This document shows positions 44,975 through 57,500 of a stretch of DNA of 64,000 nucleotides, piece after piece (the first letter of the stretch is position 1; each line of letters opens with the position of its first letter). Both the position numbers and the translations under genes were made by a program. The notes below the pieces were generated by a model. The model ran no database searches. It was not told the origin of the DNA and worked only from the letters and a program-made list of their open reading frames with translations. The stretch is from positions 62,001-126,000 of the forward strand of contig JAPTJF010000056.1 in the NCBI GenBank assembly GCA_029339195.1. Direction: 5' to 3'. This stretch comes from Micractinium sp. NFX-FRZ. Its lineage: Eukaryota > Chlorophyta > Trebouxiophyceae > Chlorellales > Chlorellaceae.

Positions 44975-47900
44975 TCAGAGGTGCAGCCCCCAGGGCTTCA
45001 TGGCACGCTCCAGTGCCGCCGGTGAGTGGGCGTAAGACAGCAGCAGCCCGTAGTTGGTCACCGGCACCCCCGCCTCCTGCAGTGAGCGGAAGCCAGCGGA
45101 GGTTGGGGCGTGGGTCGCAATGGATGGTGAACCGTCTTGCCAACATCCAATCAGCCGGAAGTAAGCCGTGCCACCCGGCCACCAACGCAAGTGGCCCCCA
45201 GCCACATGCACACACCATGCAGCTGCCCACCCACTCGCCCTCCAAGGACCCATGCCCACAGAGAGGGAGCGGCACCCCGCCACGCCCCCCGCCCCCCGTA
45301 CCTGCAGGTCCAGCAGCCGCGCCCGAATCTTCTGCTGGTCGATCATGCAGCCCCCGCAGTGGATGGCCAGAGAGTAGGCGGCCAGGCCTGCGGGCGGGCA
45401 TGTGCGCAGGCATTTGAAGGCAGGCAGCCAGGCGGGGCAGGCAGGCAGGCAGGGCAGTGGGACAGTCAGTTGGGCAGTGCAGGCAGATGGGAGGGGAGCA
45501 GGCCAAGCATGCAGGCGGGCAGTGCAGACGATTGGCTGGAACAAGTGACTGGCCAATGAAGCAATCAGCTTGCCACCCACGCCTGCCCCCCTCCCCCTTC
45601 ACACACCCAGCTGCACCTGCAGAGAATCACAGGAAACGGACCCCTCTCACCCTGCCCGCCTTCCCCCCCTTCCTCCAGCTACAGAACACCCAACTTTACT
45701 TTTACGTTTATTTTTTTCACAGGAAATCCCGCCCCACTATGTTTTGATTCAATGACTATCAACCATGGGAAAGGCCCACTCACCCTGCCCTCCCCCCTCC
45801 TCCAGCTCCGGGAACTCCCGCCCAAAGGCGTGCTCCACGATGACGCCCCGCCCACCCTGGGCCTCCACCTTTTGCGGGATCTGCGGCAGTGCATGGCGGG
45901 GGCGGGGATGGGGTGACAACAACAGGTCGGCAGATGAACGTGGGGAACAGACAACCAAATTGCTGGCAGGCGATGCTGCCCTCCTCAGCACCCCCCAGCC
46001 CCCCAGCCCACACGTGCATCGCCCACCCGTCTCACCCAGCATGCTCCACACGTGCCCCACCCTATCCTACCCCACCCCACTCCTCCACCCCACCTGCACC
46101 ATGCCGATGTCGTTGCAGATGTCGGTGATGCGGTTGTGGTTGCACGCCTCGGCCACCAGCACGCGGTCGCCAGACTGAGGAGGAACAGGCGGGGGGCAGC
46201 AGCAGCAGGGGGCAGGGTAAGGCAGCAGGGGTGAGTGTACCGAAGCAGAGGCGGTTGCAGTACATCGGCGAGTGGCCTGCGGGCCGTTGTGACATGTCGT
46301 GCTGTGCACGCTGTGCATGCTGTGCACCGCCCCCCACCTTGAGCCGCTTGAACGCCTCCAGCCCCTCCACAAACAGCGGCAGCTGCCCCCGGCTTTGGCG
46401 GTGGATCATGGCAACACTGCATGGGAGGAGGGGGTGGCACAGGGCAAGGGGAGGCTAGGGGACTGTGTCAGGGCACGGCAGCAGCTTGGAAGGAGGCGTG
46501 CGTTGCAGCCTGGGCGCTACCGTGCTGCTGCTGCGGCGCCACGCACATGCCAGGGCAGGCTGCCAGGCGGCCCAATTTTTCGCTGCAGCGCCCAGCGCGG
46601 TGCCCGCCGCTCGCTGCCTTGTCTGCGCCCCGTGTTCCCCTGCCTGTGCTCTGACCTACCACACACTTCCAAGGCCTGCATGCAAGTGCCGCCCCCCCCC
46701 ACACACCCACCTGAAGGTGGTGAAGGGCACCAGCTCCTCCCCCGTCTGTGGGTCCAGTGTCCAGGGGTGCAGGATGTCCACGGCCTGGCAGCAGCAGGGG
46801 GCAGGCGCGCGGGTGGCGGAGAGCGAGCAGTGGAACGCATGGAGTGGTGAGTGTGCAGGGGGCAGCAGGGCTGAAGAGGCGGGTGTTGGCCCCCCCGCCT
46901 GTCTGCCTCCCAGCAAGCGCCTAGCCGCTCACCTGCCTGCCCCCAGCCACCAAGCACCACGCATCGACAAAAGCTCCCCATATCCACCGTGCCGCCCACC
47001 TGCAACCCGGTGACCAGCATTGGCCCCCTAGCCCACGCCCCTCCCCCCTCGCCTGTTCTCATCGTCACTAGGTTCTGACTAAATGCCCTACACCTACCAT
47101 GCACCTCCTCCTCTACCCCCATCAATTTCCCGCCGCCCCCCCCCCCAGCCCACCTGCGAGTCGGTGACAATGATTTTGGGGCCCGGGTGCGCCAGCACCG
47201 GCTGCAGCGCGCGCAGGAAGCGGGAGCGCTCCTTCTCCACCAGGGCGGGGTCAGAGCTGACGTGTCGAGGGGGGGTGAGGGGTGGGCAGGGATGCAGGTA
47301 CATGGGCAGGGAGATATGGATGAGTGGAGGAGCGGCATGGGGTGACCGGTGGGGTGGCCAGCCCACCTCATCCACAGCATCCCCTCTCCCCGTCCCGCCC
47401 TGCCTTCCCCCCTGATGTCCTCCCCGCCCACCCGCAGCTGCCCACCTGCGTGCGTGCGCCAGGTTCATGCGGTACGCCAGGGTGGAGGCAAAGTGGCGGA
47501 TCGCCTCCTCCTGGACCAGCGCCTGCGGCACAAACACGAGTGCGAGGGGAACAGGGTGTGTACCAAAAACAAAGCGAGCGGGACAGGGCAGGTCCGGAGG
47601 CGGAAGGCGGGGGCGGGGCGGAGAAGGTGAGCAGAGGTGGCAGGAGGTGCGGGCATTGGGGGAGCATTGAAGCACACCGGGCGGGGCGCACACATGCGCG
47701 TACCCACCCAGCCACCCACCCACACAGGGGGTGTCGCACCTGTGGCCGCAGCAGGCGCATGGAGGGTGTCTCTGCGTCCATGGGTATGTTGAGGAACACC
47801 ATGGCATCCTCTGCAGGACAACAAATGAATAGAGTGGGAGGAGAGGAGGCGGACGGCACAGATGGTGTCAAATTGAAGCGTGGGGCTAACGGAAGGGGGC

Positions 47901-50900
47901 ACGGCAAGCAGGCAGCAGGGGACTGCGCCCTCCCTTGCCCCTTGCCTGCCCCTCAACCCACTCACCGACAACCCACCCACTACCTGAAAGGTGGAACTGC
48001 ATGCCCACCAGACACCCACACACACCCACCCCTACAAACCTGCACAGACACATACACCCACCCACCAAACATCCACCCACCCGACAGGAATTCCTCCGGC
48101 AGGCTGCGCGGCACGTCGTGCTGCTTGGCCGCCGCCGCCGCCTGCTGAACGAACCCAGCCAGCGGGCCGGCCGCCTCCTCCCTGCTCAGCTCAAGCGCCT
48201 GGCTCAGCACAGCGCCCCCCGGGTTGAGGGCCGCCTGCAGGCGCGGCAGCGTGGCGGACACTGCGTCTGCGCTGGCGCCCCAGCCCGACAGCTTGGTGTT
48301 GTAGATGAGGACGGGGGTGCTGCCCGCGGCGGCGGCTTTATCCAGCAGCAGGCGCTCCCAGGTGAGGGCGGCGGGCAGGTCGGCCTCCGGGGTGCTGCGG
48401 GGGGGCGGTGGGGACGGGGGGGCCATGGTCAGGCTGGGGGCTTTCCCCTTGCAGGCCCCTTTGCTTTTCCCTCCCACTCACTGATGAACTAAACCATGTG
48501 CCTTCCTAACCTTCGCCAACCTGACTGCCAGACAGCCCCCCAGGCATGTGATGTGGCACACCTGCAGGTAGCAGTCCCACTCACTGGACTCACCCCACAA
48601 ACTTGGCCACGTCCAGCACCACCACCGCCACATCCGTCTCCTTGAGCACGCTCAGCACCTTGCGCCGCTTCTTCTCCCCCAGCTCCCCCGCCTCGTCGAT
48701 GCCGGCTGCGGGGCAAAGGCAGGGCAGGGCAGAGGTTGGGTGGGTCACGAGGCGTGCCAAGAGGAGGAACGGGGCGGGCCAGTGCAGTGCACAGGTCGGG
48801 CTGGCATCCGTGCAGCAGCTAGAGCATGGCAAACAATTCGCCCTGCTGGTGCCACGACCTCACGACCCTGCTGTTGCCACGTCAGCGTTGCCCTGCTGAC
48901 GCGCCACGTCAGCGCCGCACCTGTGTCGAACAGCTTGGCGGGCCCGACATCGTGCAGCTCCATGAGCACCACCTTTGTGTCGGCGGTGGTGCCGGGGGTG
49001 GAGTCCACAATGCTCGTCTCGCTGCACACGAGGCGCAGCAGGGTAGGGCAGGGCGGGGCAGGGCAGTGTTGGTTTGTGCCACGCGCTATAACGGCCCTCC
49101 TACCTGCTTACCCAATCCCCTGATCGACCCTGCCTGACTGCATCGCGGCTGAGTGCTCTCAACCAGGCTGGCAGGAGGAGCAATGCCCCTATGCCACCCT
49201 GGCCCTCTGCCTAGTGGCTGCTCAAGCCCGCTGTCGCTCAGCTGTGCTACAGAGAGTGAGGCCACGGCAGCACAGAGAGTAGATGCATGCAGGGCTGGGG
49301 CCTTCAAATGGAACACAAATTGACGGCCCAAGGATGGAGCTTGAGAAGCCAAAGAAACTGCAAAAGGGAATGGCGAATTGCTCTCAATCCCTGTGTTGCT
49401 CGCTCATGGACACTGTGCCCAGCCCCCCGCCATCACCTGCGTGTGATACGGTTCATCAGGCTGCTCTTGCCGGCATTCATGCAGCCAAAGATGCCGATGT
49501 TGGTGCGCGGGACGTCGGAGCCCTTGGCGGGCCCGCCACCCGGCGCCACGCCCAGCGCGCCCGCCGCTGCCGCAGCAGGCTGCTGCGCCGCCGCAGCGCT
49601 GGCGTGCACGCCCCGCTGCTGCGCCTGCTGCTGCGCTGCTGCTGCCGACAGCGAGGAATAGCCCCTGCTGCTGCCCTGCCCGCCGCTGCTGCTGCCGCCG
49701 CCACCGCTGCTGGTGCTGGCGGTGCGAACCGTCACGGGGTGCACGCTTTGGCGGAAGGAGGGCGGGTCGCCCCACACCCCGGGGCGCAGCTTTTTGTCCA
49801 CCATTGAGAGGCGGGCGTTCAGGCACTTCTGGCACTCCTCTGCCGTGTCGGTGATGCACGGCTTGCCTGCAATGCAGGGGCAGAGCAGACGTGGTGTGAT
49901 GCACCTAGGCCAGCGTCAATTGTGCTTTGCAAACAGGTGCACTTCCAGCCGCCCCCCTGCCGAGCGACATGGCGGCGCCGCCCGCACCCCTTGCCCCGCA
50001 CCCACCCCGCACAGCACCCCTTCTGCAAGTTAAATTGAACAACATCTGCCTGTACACTGCAGTACACTGCTGCTCACCCTCGTACAGCGTGTAGTGCTCG
50101 CGGTACTTGGTGGGGGTGAGGATGGGCATGAGCACGTTGGCGCCGCGCCGCAGGGCAATCTCGCGCCCCACCGCGTCGATTGCCTGCGCCGAGGGGTGGG
50201 GTGGGATTGTGTGGGATGCAGTGCGGTCAGTACGGGGCGCCGCTGAGGCACAAGCACAACAGCGAGTGGCAGGTATGCGGGCGCCGGACGGGCAGCCAGA
50301 ATGTTCTGCACTGACACCGCTGCTTCATGTGCCATCCCGCATGCCCCCGTGCTGCCGCCACTCACTCGCCTGCGCTCATGTAAAGCAGCAACCCCCACCT
50401 CACCTGCAGCGCCGTTGTGGCGGCGATGTTCACATTGCCCAGCGTCACGCGTGCCAGCGCGTTCATGCGCGTCGTCAGCGTCAGCATCTCCTTCATGTGC
50501 GCCCCCTTGTCCACCACCCCGCCAAACTGGTGGGCCCACATGTCGGCCACCGGGGTGCCCGCCTCGGTGATGTACGGCCCCTGCACACACAGGAGTGAAA
50601 AGCACAGTCATGTTCAGTTCATTGCAACCACAGGAGAGTGCAATGCAGGGGTGCCCGCCTCGGTGATGTAGGGGCCCTGCAACACAACAGCAGCGAGTGC
50701 ACTTGCAGCTGTGTAAGGCAACATGTGAGTGCAGTGCTGGGGTGCCTGTTCTGGATGTATGGGCCCCGACATGCTCTCGACTTGGCGGCCTGCCCCTGTC
50801 CCTCGGGTCCTACCATGGACCTCACCAGCCCATGCATGGTGGCTCTCTTGCATCCAACCTGCCAGGGCCCACATTACGTCCACCGCCATCCCCCAAGAAC

Positions 50901-51743
50901 TATGCAATCATGTCCAGGCCCCACTTGCCATAACAGCACGTCATGCAGGAGGGGTAACGTATCAAGGAAGACAGCAGTACATGGTATGTCAGGTGCGGCT
51001 CACCATGCCAATCATGTCTGCCCCTAGGTCCCGGAAGAACATGATGTCACCCGCCAGGTCACGCAGCGTCTGACCCGGCAGGCCCACCATCACGCCCGTG
51101 CCGATCTGGGGAGGGCAGTGACACAGGGTGGGGGTAGAGGGGCGGGTGAGGGTGAGGATGGGACGGTGCAGGGTGCAGCAGGCGGCAGGTTGGGGCGCAC
51201 TAGGCGCCCGGCGCAGATGAGTGAGAGCCTGCCCGCACTGCCCTGCCCTGCCCCTCAAAGCAACAGCAGCCCCCCCCCGCGGCTGGAAGTGGTGTGACCC
51301 GCCACTAAGCCCTGTACTGCCACATGACTGTGGTGCCACACTGCCTCACCATGAAGCCAACCTCCTTCAAGTCCTTCAGGCACCGCACCCGGTTCTCCCA
51401 CTTCTGCGCTCCAGGGGCGGTGTGGGGCAGGTCAGGTCGGATCCAAAAAGGGCAGGACAGGTGAGGTCAGGTTGGAGCAGGGCAGGTCGGGGATGGTCAG
51501 GGCAGGGTGGGACGGGGCAAGCAGAGGTCAGGCAGGCCGGGTGTGGGCCTTGGTATAAACACTCCTCAGCTGCACACAATGCAGGTGGCCGCGGCGTGCA
51601 CGCCAGCTGCCAGCTGCCAGCCACCCACGGCATCTTCCGTCAGCTTCCCGGGCAGCAGCAGGCATGGCTGCTCTTGCGCCAACAACAGTTCAGCCCCACA
51701 TCACGGCGGGCCCACTGCACTCTGCTCACGCCTGCCCCCCCAC

Positions 51744-51796
<53 letters not shown>

Positions 51797-54134
51797 NNNN
51801 NNNNNNCTGCGCAGGAACAGGCTCTCACAACAGCCACACACACCGCACCTCCGCCTCCTCCCCCTCCTCCCCCCCCCCGTTTCTGCCCACCTGTGCGGGC
51901 GGGTGGATGGATGCGTAGAGCTCCGGGTTGGAGCTCTCGATGCGCAGCAGGTAGCGGTCGGCGCCCGCGTCACGCAGCGTCTGGTACTGCTCACGCGGCA
52001 GCTCGCCCACTGCAGGAGGCGAGAAGAAGGGTGGAGGGGAGGCCGCCAGGGGCTTGAGAACTGGTGCCAGAACTGGTGCCAAGGCTCCGCTCGCTCCAGT
52101 GGGGCAGCATGTCACCTGCAGGCGACCTGCGACTGCCAGCTGTCACTGCCCGCAAGCGGGGCACCGCTCTGTGCCCTCCTGATGGGCCACCAGGGCGGCC
52201 CCCCCTGCGCCTCCACTCAACCGCCCTACCCCCACCCACCCCTCCCCCCTCCCTCCCCACCGCACCCGACAGCGCCACGCACAGTCCGATGCCGGTGGTG
52301 TCTTGGGGCAGCTTGGCTGGGTCCAGCGAGCGCTGCTCCACATCCAGGGCAATGGTGCTCTCCTTCACAGCCTTGACCACCTCCACCAAGTACTTGAGGC
52401 GCTGGGGGGTGTTGAGCTCGCCAGACTGCAGGAGAGGGGCGCAGCAACGTGTAGGACAGGCACCGGGTGGAGCAAAGAATGAGGCAGCAGCAGGGACCGG
52501 TGGGGTGTGTTGTTGTTGGAGGATGTGCCAGCCTAGCAGGCTGCGGTTGCATGGCGGGCACTCAACGGCGGCTGCGGGGCTGCGGCGAGCGCAGGATGGC
52601 CGCCCTCTTGCCCCCCGCCTGCCAGCCTCGCCCTGCCCACGCCCTCCTGCCACCCCAACACCCTTTGCCCTGCCCTTCCCGCCCCAGCTGTGATAAAATC
52701 CACAACACGCCCCCTCCCTCCTCCCACGCCCCACCTGCAGCATGAGCGTGCCCATGCGGTGCCTGAAGGCCCACTCCGCCGTCTCCACCACCTCCGCTTT
52801 GGGCATGGTGTACCGCCGCGCGCGCCGCTGGTGCTTGCGGATGCCGCAGTAGCCGCAGTCGTTCTCGCACACCTGCGGGACGAGGGAAGAGTCCAGTTGG
52901 GGTTCAGCTACGGGTTCTATAGAGCGGGCAGTTGGGTGAGAAAACTTGCTAGCTGCGTATGCACCCCATTACTGTGCACCTGCGGGAGGGGCCGAGGGAC
53001 AAGGAGAGGGAAGGACGGGAAGTCTGCAACTGACATGGTGCTGAGCTCCACCCTGCCACGCACGCAAGCAGCCCCAAGAGAAGGAAATGGCTTCACCCTG
53101 CCGCCCACCCGGGTCGCGCGCTGTGCAGCCCTCCCTCCCCCCTCCCCCGATCACGTCTCCCTCATGCTGCTAAGCTCCACGATATTCCCTTTCCAACAAA
53201 CTGCCCTCCCTTCCTCCCTCTCTCCCTGCCTCCCTGCCTGCCTGCCTCCCTCCCTGCAACTTGCTCCTGCACCCACCACTCACGTTGCTGAACTCCACAA
53301 TTCCGCGATAGTACACATCCTTGCCAAAGAAGCGGTTGCTCACGCTCTCCGCGTGCGCAAACAGGGCATTGTCCAGCAGGCGTGCCCGCTCAACAGTCTC
53401 TGGGCTGGCGGCTGCGCCTGGCAGGTGGGTGCTGGCCGGGGTGGTGGCCGCCAGCAGCGCCTCCATCTGTTCAACGCTCAGGTCCAGCACATCGCCGGGG
53501 CGGAAGGTGGAGCCCCAGAAAGGGCCTGCGGGTGAGTTGGTGGCAGGGAGCGGTGGGGGGCGTGCTGAGACGGGTCCGGTGAAAATGAGGATGGGGGAGG
53601 CAAGTGCTGAGAGGGGAGGCAGGAGCTGAAATGCAGCAGAGAAAATGAGATTCGTTACGACATCGGCTTGCCACATGTGGCCCGTGCAAGGGCCGCAGAA
53701 AATGTGCAGGCATGCAAGGCAGCCGGCGCTTGCATGCAAGGGCCTGCGACAGCGGCAGGAGCAGGCAGGGATCATTCGTGCCACGCACCCAGCACTTGCA
53801 CCGCCTCCTCTGCCGTCACCGCGTTCTCCCAGGGCAGTGCCTTCCTGCAGGACACGCGTATTGAGGCATACACGGTAACAATCAAGCACCCAAGCACGCG
53901 CCGCTCCCTCGTGGCATGTGGGATACCCGCTCTCGAGGGCAGACTGCGAAACTCAGGTCGGGCTGGGGCCTGCACAACTCGCCTGCCCTCCATCTCTCGA
54001 AACAGCTTCTCCACTGCTGCCAGGCTGAGGCGGGGCAGCGTGCCCGCGGAGAAGTGGCGCAGCAGGGGGACCGCTGCCGCTGCCGCCAGTGGCAGCAGGC
54101 GGCCCGCTGCCCCGCCGGCGGCTCGCGCCAGCAT
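44975..54134 (-). CDS. HYDEF: [FeFe]-hydrogenase maturase HydEF fusion
   Basis: 22 exons (minus): 54134-53789, 53525-53284, 52872-52735, 52425-52266, 52009-51891, 51403-51350, 51105-51004, 50580-50404, 50183-50078, 49866-49437, 49021-48921, 48705-48594, 48394-48081, 47810-47740, 47522-47446, 47256-47154, 46784-46711, 46416-46338, 46174-46094, 45880-45784, 45387-45302, 45076-44975; 1056 aa. An Ala/Arg-rich start looks like a chloroplast transit peptide. HydE half: radical-SAM motif CENDCGYC (about 198-205), SGELNTPQRL, MVGLPGQTLRDLAGD. A Ser/Gly/Gln/Ala linker (about 530-600) leads to the HydF half: P-loop MNAGKSS, DSTPGTTAD, DTAGID, and the cluster ligands CNHNR (about 945) with HCGGC (about 1005). 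HydE supplies the precursor and HydF is the GTPase scaffold for the diiron subcluster. The first exon may hide an intron (53844-53990). Partner HYDG is adjacent. Confidence 0.95.
50650..50771 (+). repeat. Two decayed copies of a HYDEF exon start
   Basis: GTGCCCGCCTCGGTGATGTA at 50650-50669 repeats the start of exon 50580-50404 (GPYITEAGTP) with its CAG acceptor; a weaker third copy is at 50729-50771. All lie in the preceding intron. Confidence 0.75.
51746..51806. other. Poly-C tract and assembly gap
   Basis: 51 consecutive C followed by ten N, inside the HYDEF intron between exons 52009-51891 and 51403-51350. The true length is unknown; coding frame is unaffected. Confidence 0.95.
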
Positions 54135-54586
54135 GGTGGCCGCAGCTGCTGCCGCTCAAATAGGTGCCTCCTATGCTCGTGGCAGGTTGGTAGGAAGCGT
54201 GAGGCGCTCTAAAAAGCCGCCGGTAGGGCCACGCGATCGCGTGGGCAAAAACTAAGCGGGGCTGCTATCCGGCACCCCTCTTGGGCACCACCTAGCAAAA
54301 AGGAAGTCTACTAGAGCCGGAAATGCGAAGAATGCAAGATGCGTTGAGGCTACGCAGCTCCATGTTGTTGACCTGGCGCCGATTGCAAGCTTCCCTTCGA
54401 TTCTCTGCCTGCCGCGCCGCCTGCTTTCGTTACTTTATCCCGAGTGCTAGCACTATAGGGTTCGCCCGCAAGCTGCGTCAGTCCCTTGAGAAGACACCCA
54501 GCCGCCACTTTGCGGATCAGAGCTGCCCACTTTGCTCACTCGCGCCCTCTCGGGCAGCCTTCACATCCTTGCCGGGCTCGCCAGCC
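54135..54586. promoter_or_regulatory. Shared divergent promoter of HYDEF and HYDG
   Basis: 452 bp from ATG to ATG. An in-frame upstream ATG for HYDG at 54323 would shrink it to 188 bp. Such an arrangement allows joint induction in anoxia; I see no motif I can name with confidence. Confidence 0.65.
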
Positions 54587-57500
54587 ATGCTGTCGCACGC
54601 CGCCACCGCCCTGGGAGGCCTGGGTGCCCAGCTGCTGCCGGCGCTTGCCACCAGCGCCGCAGCCCGCCTGCTTCCTGCCGCCGCCGCCGCCAGCTCCCGC
54701 CTGCTGGGCGGGGCACGCGGCGCGGCCTGGTCTGTTGAGAAGGAGCCCCAGACGTACAAGTCGGTGGACGACATAATCCGGGACCATGTGATTGTGGAGA
54801 CCCTGGAGAAGACGCGGGAGGCGGCCAAGGACCCGGCCCGCATCCGCGACATCCTGGCCGCCGCCAAAGACCGCTCCTTCCTCACAAACCACAAGCCAGG
54901 TGGGTGGCCTCTTTGAGGCATGGCTGCACGTTTTTTAAATAGGCTGCGCTCTGGTGGCAGGAAAAGCACGGAGTAGGGTTTTGGGAGGGTGGGGGGGAGG
55001 CGGGAAGAAGAAGAAGGCGCGGTGCTCATCGCAGCTCCTTGCACGCCGCCTTGCACGGTATCCCGCCTACCGGCGGCGGTGGCGTGGGCGTGCCCGCAGC
55101 CAGGCCAACAACGACCCCTTAGATCTCCCCTTGCTTGCTGGTCAGCTTGAAAGCATTTTGGCCCGCTCAAGCACTACATGAAGCCAGTCAGCGCCTGATC
55201 CCCACCCTTGCCACTCGCCCTTGCTCCTTGCACCTTGGCCCCACCCTGCCGCCGCCCCTCACATCGCTGCCTCTCCCACTTCCAAGCATCAGTCATTCCT
55301 CCCCTTCGGCTCCCCATCCTGCCTGCAGGCCCCTCTGAGTACGTGCAGGGCCTCACATACGAGGAGTGCGCCACGCTGCTGAACGTGGATGTCAGCAACG
55401 AGCAGATCATGAATGACATCTTTGACACCGGTGGGTGGGTGGTGTGGATGGGCAGGGTGGTGCCGGCGGGGTGCAGGTCGTGGTGTATGCCTGGATGGGT
55501 GGATGCAGTAAGCAGAGCGGTCATGAAAGGCATGTTTCCGGCACCGGCAGCTGTTGGGTATGTGTTGTTGTGCAACTCACTGGCTATTCTGCTCCGCGTC
55601 CCTTTCCCCTCGCTTCCCTCGCTGTTCCCCACAACCGCAGCCTTTGCCATCAAGCAGCGCATCTACGGCAACCGCATCGTGCTGTTTGCCCCGCTCTACA
55701 TTTCCAACAACTGTGTCAATAACTGCCGCTACTGCGCCTTCAGGCAGGCCAACAAGCACATGGAGGTGGGTATGCTTGGGCTGTATGATCTGCATATGAT
55801 GACCAGGCTGTATGGTCGGGGCAGGCGGGCGTTGCAGCCAAGTGGAGTGAGGCTGCGCTTGCGTCTTCAGGAAGCACGTGGAGGTGAGGGTTGCAGGCGA
55901 GGGGGGCAGACAGGTTGGGCCAGGGTGGAGATGGCGGCACGGGTAGGCAGGACGCCCTATCTCTAGCAGCGCACTGATTGTCAAACCCTACTCCTCACTC
56001 GATACAATACGCCTGCGCCCTCCCCTCCTCGTGTATTTGCAGCGCTCCGCCCTCTCCGACAGCCAGCTGCGCGAGGAGGTGGCCGCGCTGCAGCAGCAGG
56101 GGCACCGCCGCCTGCTGGTGCTGACGGGGGAGCACCCCAAGTACACCTTTGACGAATTCCTCAAGGCCATCGACACCATCTCCAGCGGTGGGTTGAACGT
56201 AACTCAACTCTCTTATATTTGAACAGCGGATGGTTGTGTGCAGTGTGCGGTTGGAGGCGGGGTGCGTTTGTGTGGTGCGGGCCAGGCTGCCTGCCTGCGC
56301 CCAAGCTGCAGCCCCGACCCTCGGCGGCACCTGCGCACCATCCCTCCGCTCCGCCGATCTCCCTGCTCCCTTCCACCCCTCCGCCTTCTTCTCAATCCCC
56401 TCCTCTGTCTGGGCTGCACTTGCCTACTCCCTCTTCTGCCCCCTGCCTTTTGCGTGCAGTGCGGCACTGACTGGTGGGGCGCCATATCACCTCACCGCCC
56501 CCCCCCCACCCGCCCTCCCACCCCTTGACCTCCTGTGCTCTGTGCCTGCCCGCCCCCGCCCCTGCAGTGCGCACCGAGCCGTGCGGCAACATCCGGCGCA
56601 TCAACGTGGAGATCCCCTCCCTCTCCCTCTCAGACATGCGCCGCCTCAAGGCCACCGACAAGGCAAGCCGGCTGGGGTGGGTGGGTGGCGGGGCTCGCCA
56701 AGAGCAGCACATTGGCATTGGTGGCACGCGGTATCCAGAGGAGTGCGAGGTGACTTGAGTGCTCTGCCTCACCATCTCTGCTGCCACCTTATACCTCTGC
56801 CTCCCTCCTGCCTGCTCACCCGCAGATCGGCACCTACACCCTGTTCCAGGAGACCTACCACCGCCCCACCTTCAAGCACATGCACATCTCGGGGCCCAAG
56901 TCGGGTGAGGCTCGGGGGGCGGGGCGGGGGTGGCGGGGCAGCGTGGTGGATGCGGTGCCGTGACCTCTTGCCTTTCATGCCCCCTGGCCCCTCTCCTGCT
57001 CCTTCCACTCCTCTCGCTCACTCCCCGCCTGGCCTGCCCCCGCTGCCCACCCCGCTCACCACCGCCAGACTACAACAACCGCGTGCTGACCCACGACCGC
57101 GCCATGCGTGCGGGGCTGGACGACGTGGGGCTGGGCACACTGTTTGGCCTGTACGACTACAAGTACGAGGTGCGTGAACTGAGTTCAGCGTCGCTGCTGT
57201 TCCTCGTCACGGTTGGGTGTGCAGCCGTTGTGTTCCGGTGCGTTTTTCCTTGCCACCAATGCGGCAGGCCAGCTGTGCAGAAGGCTGAGCGATGGGATCA
57301 CGCGGTGCCGCTCCCGGCCTGGAGCTGCAGGGGAGCGCATGCTCAGAGCTAGCCACTTGCATCGCCTGCACCCCCCACACCGAAACGGTCCCCCTGCCCC
57401 CTCCACACATGGTATCCGCCCCCCTCCCCCCTCCCCCAGGTGCTGGCCACCCTGATGCACGCCAACCACTTGGAGCGCGAGTACGGGGCGGGACCCCACA

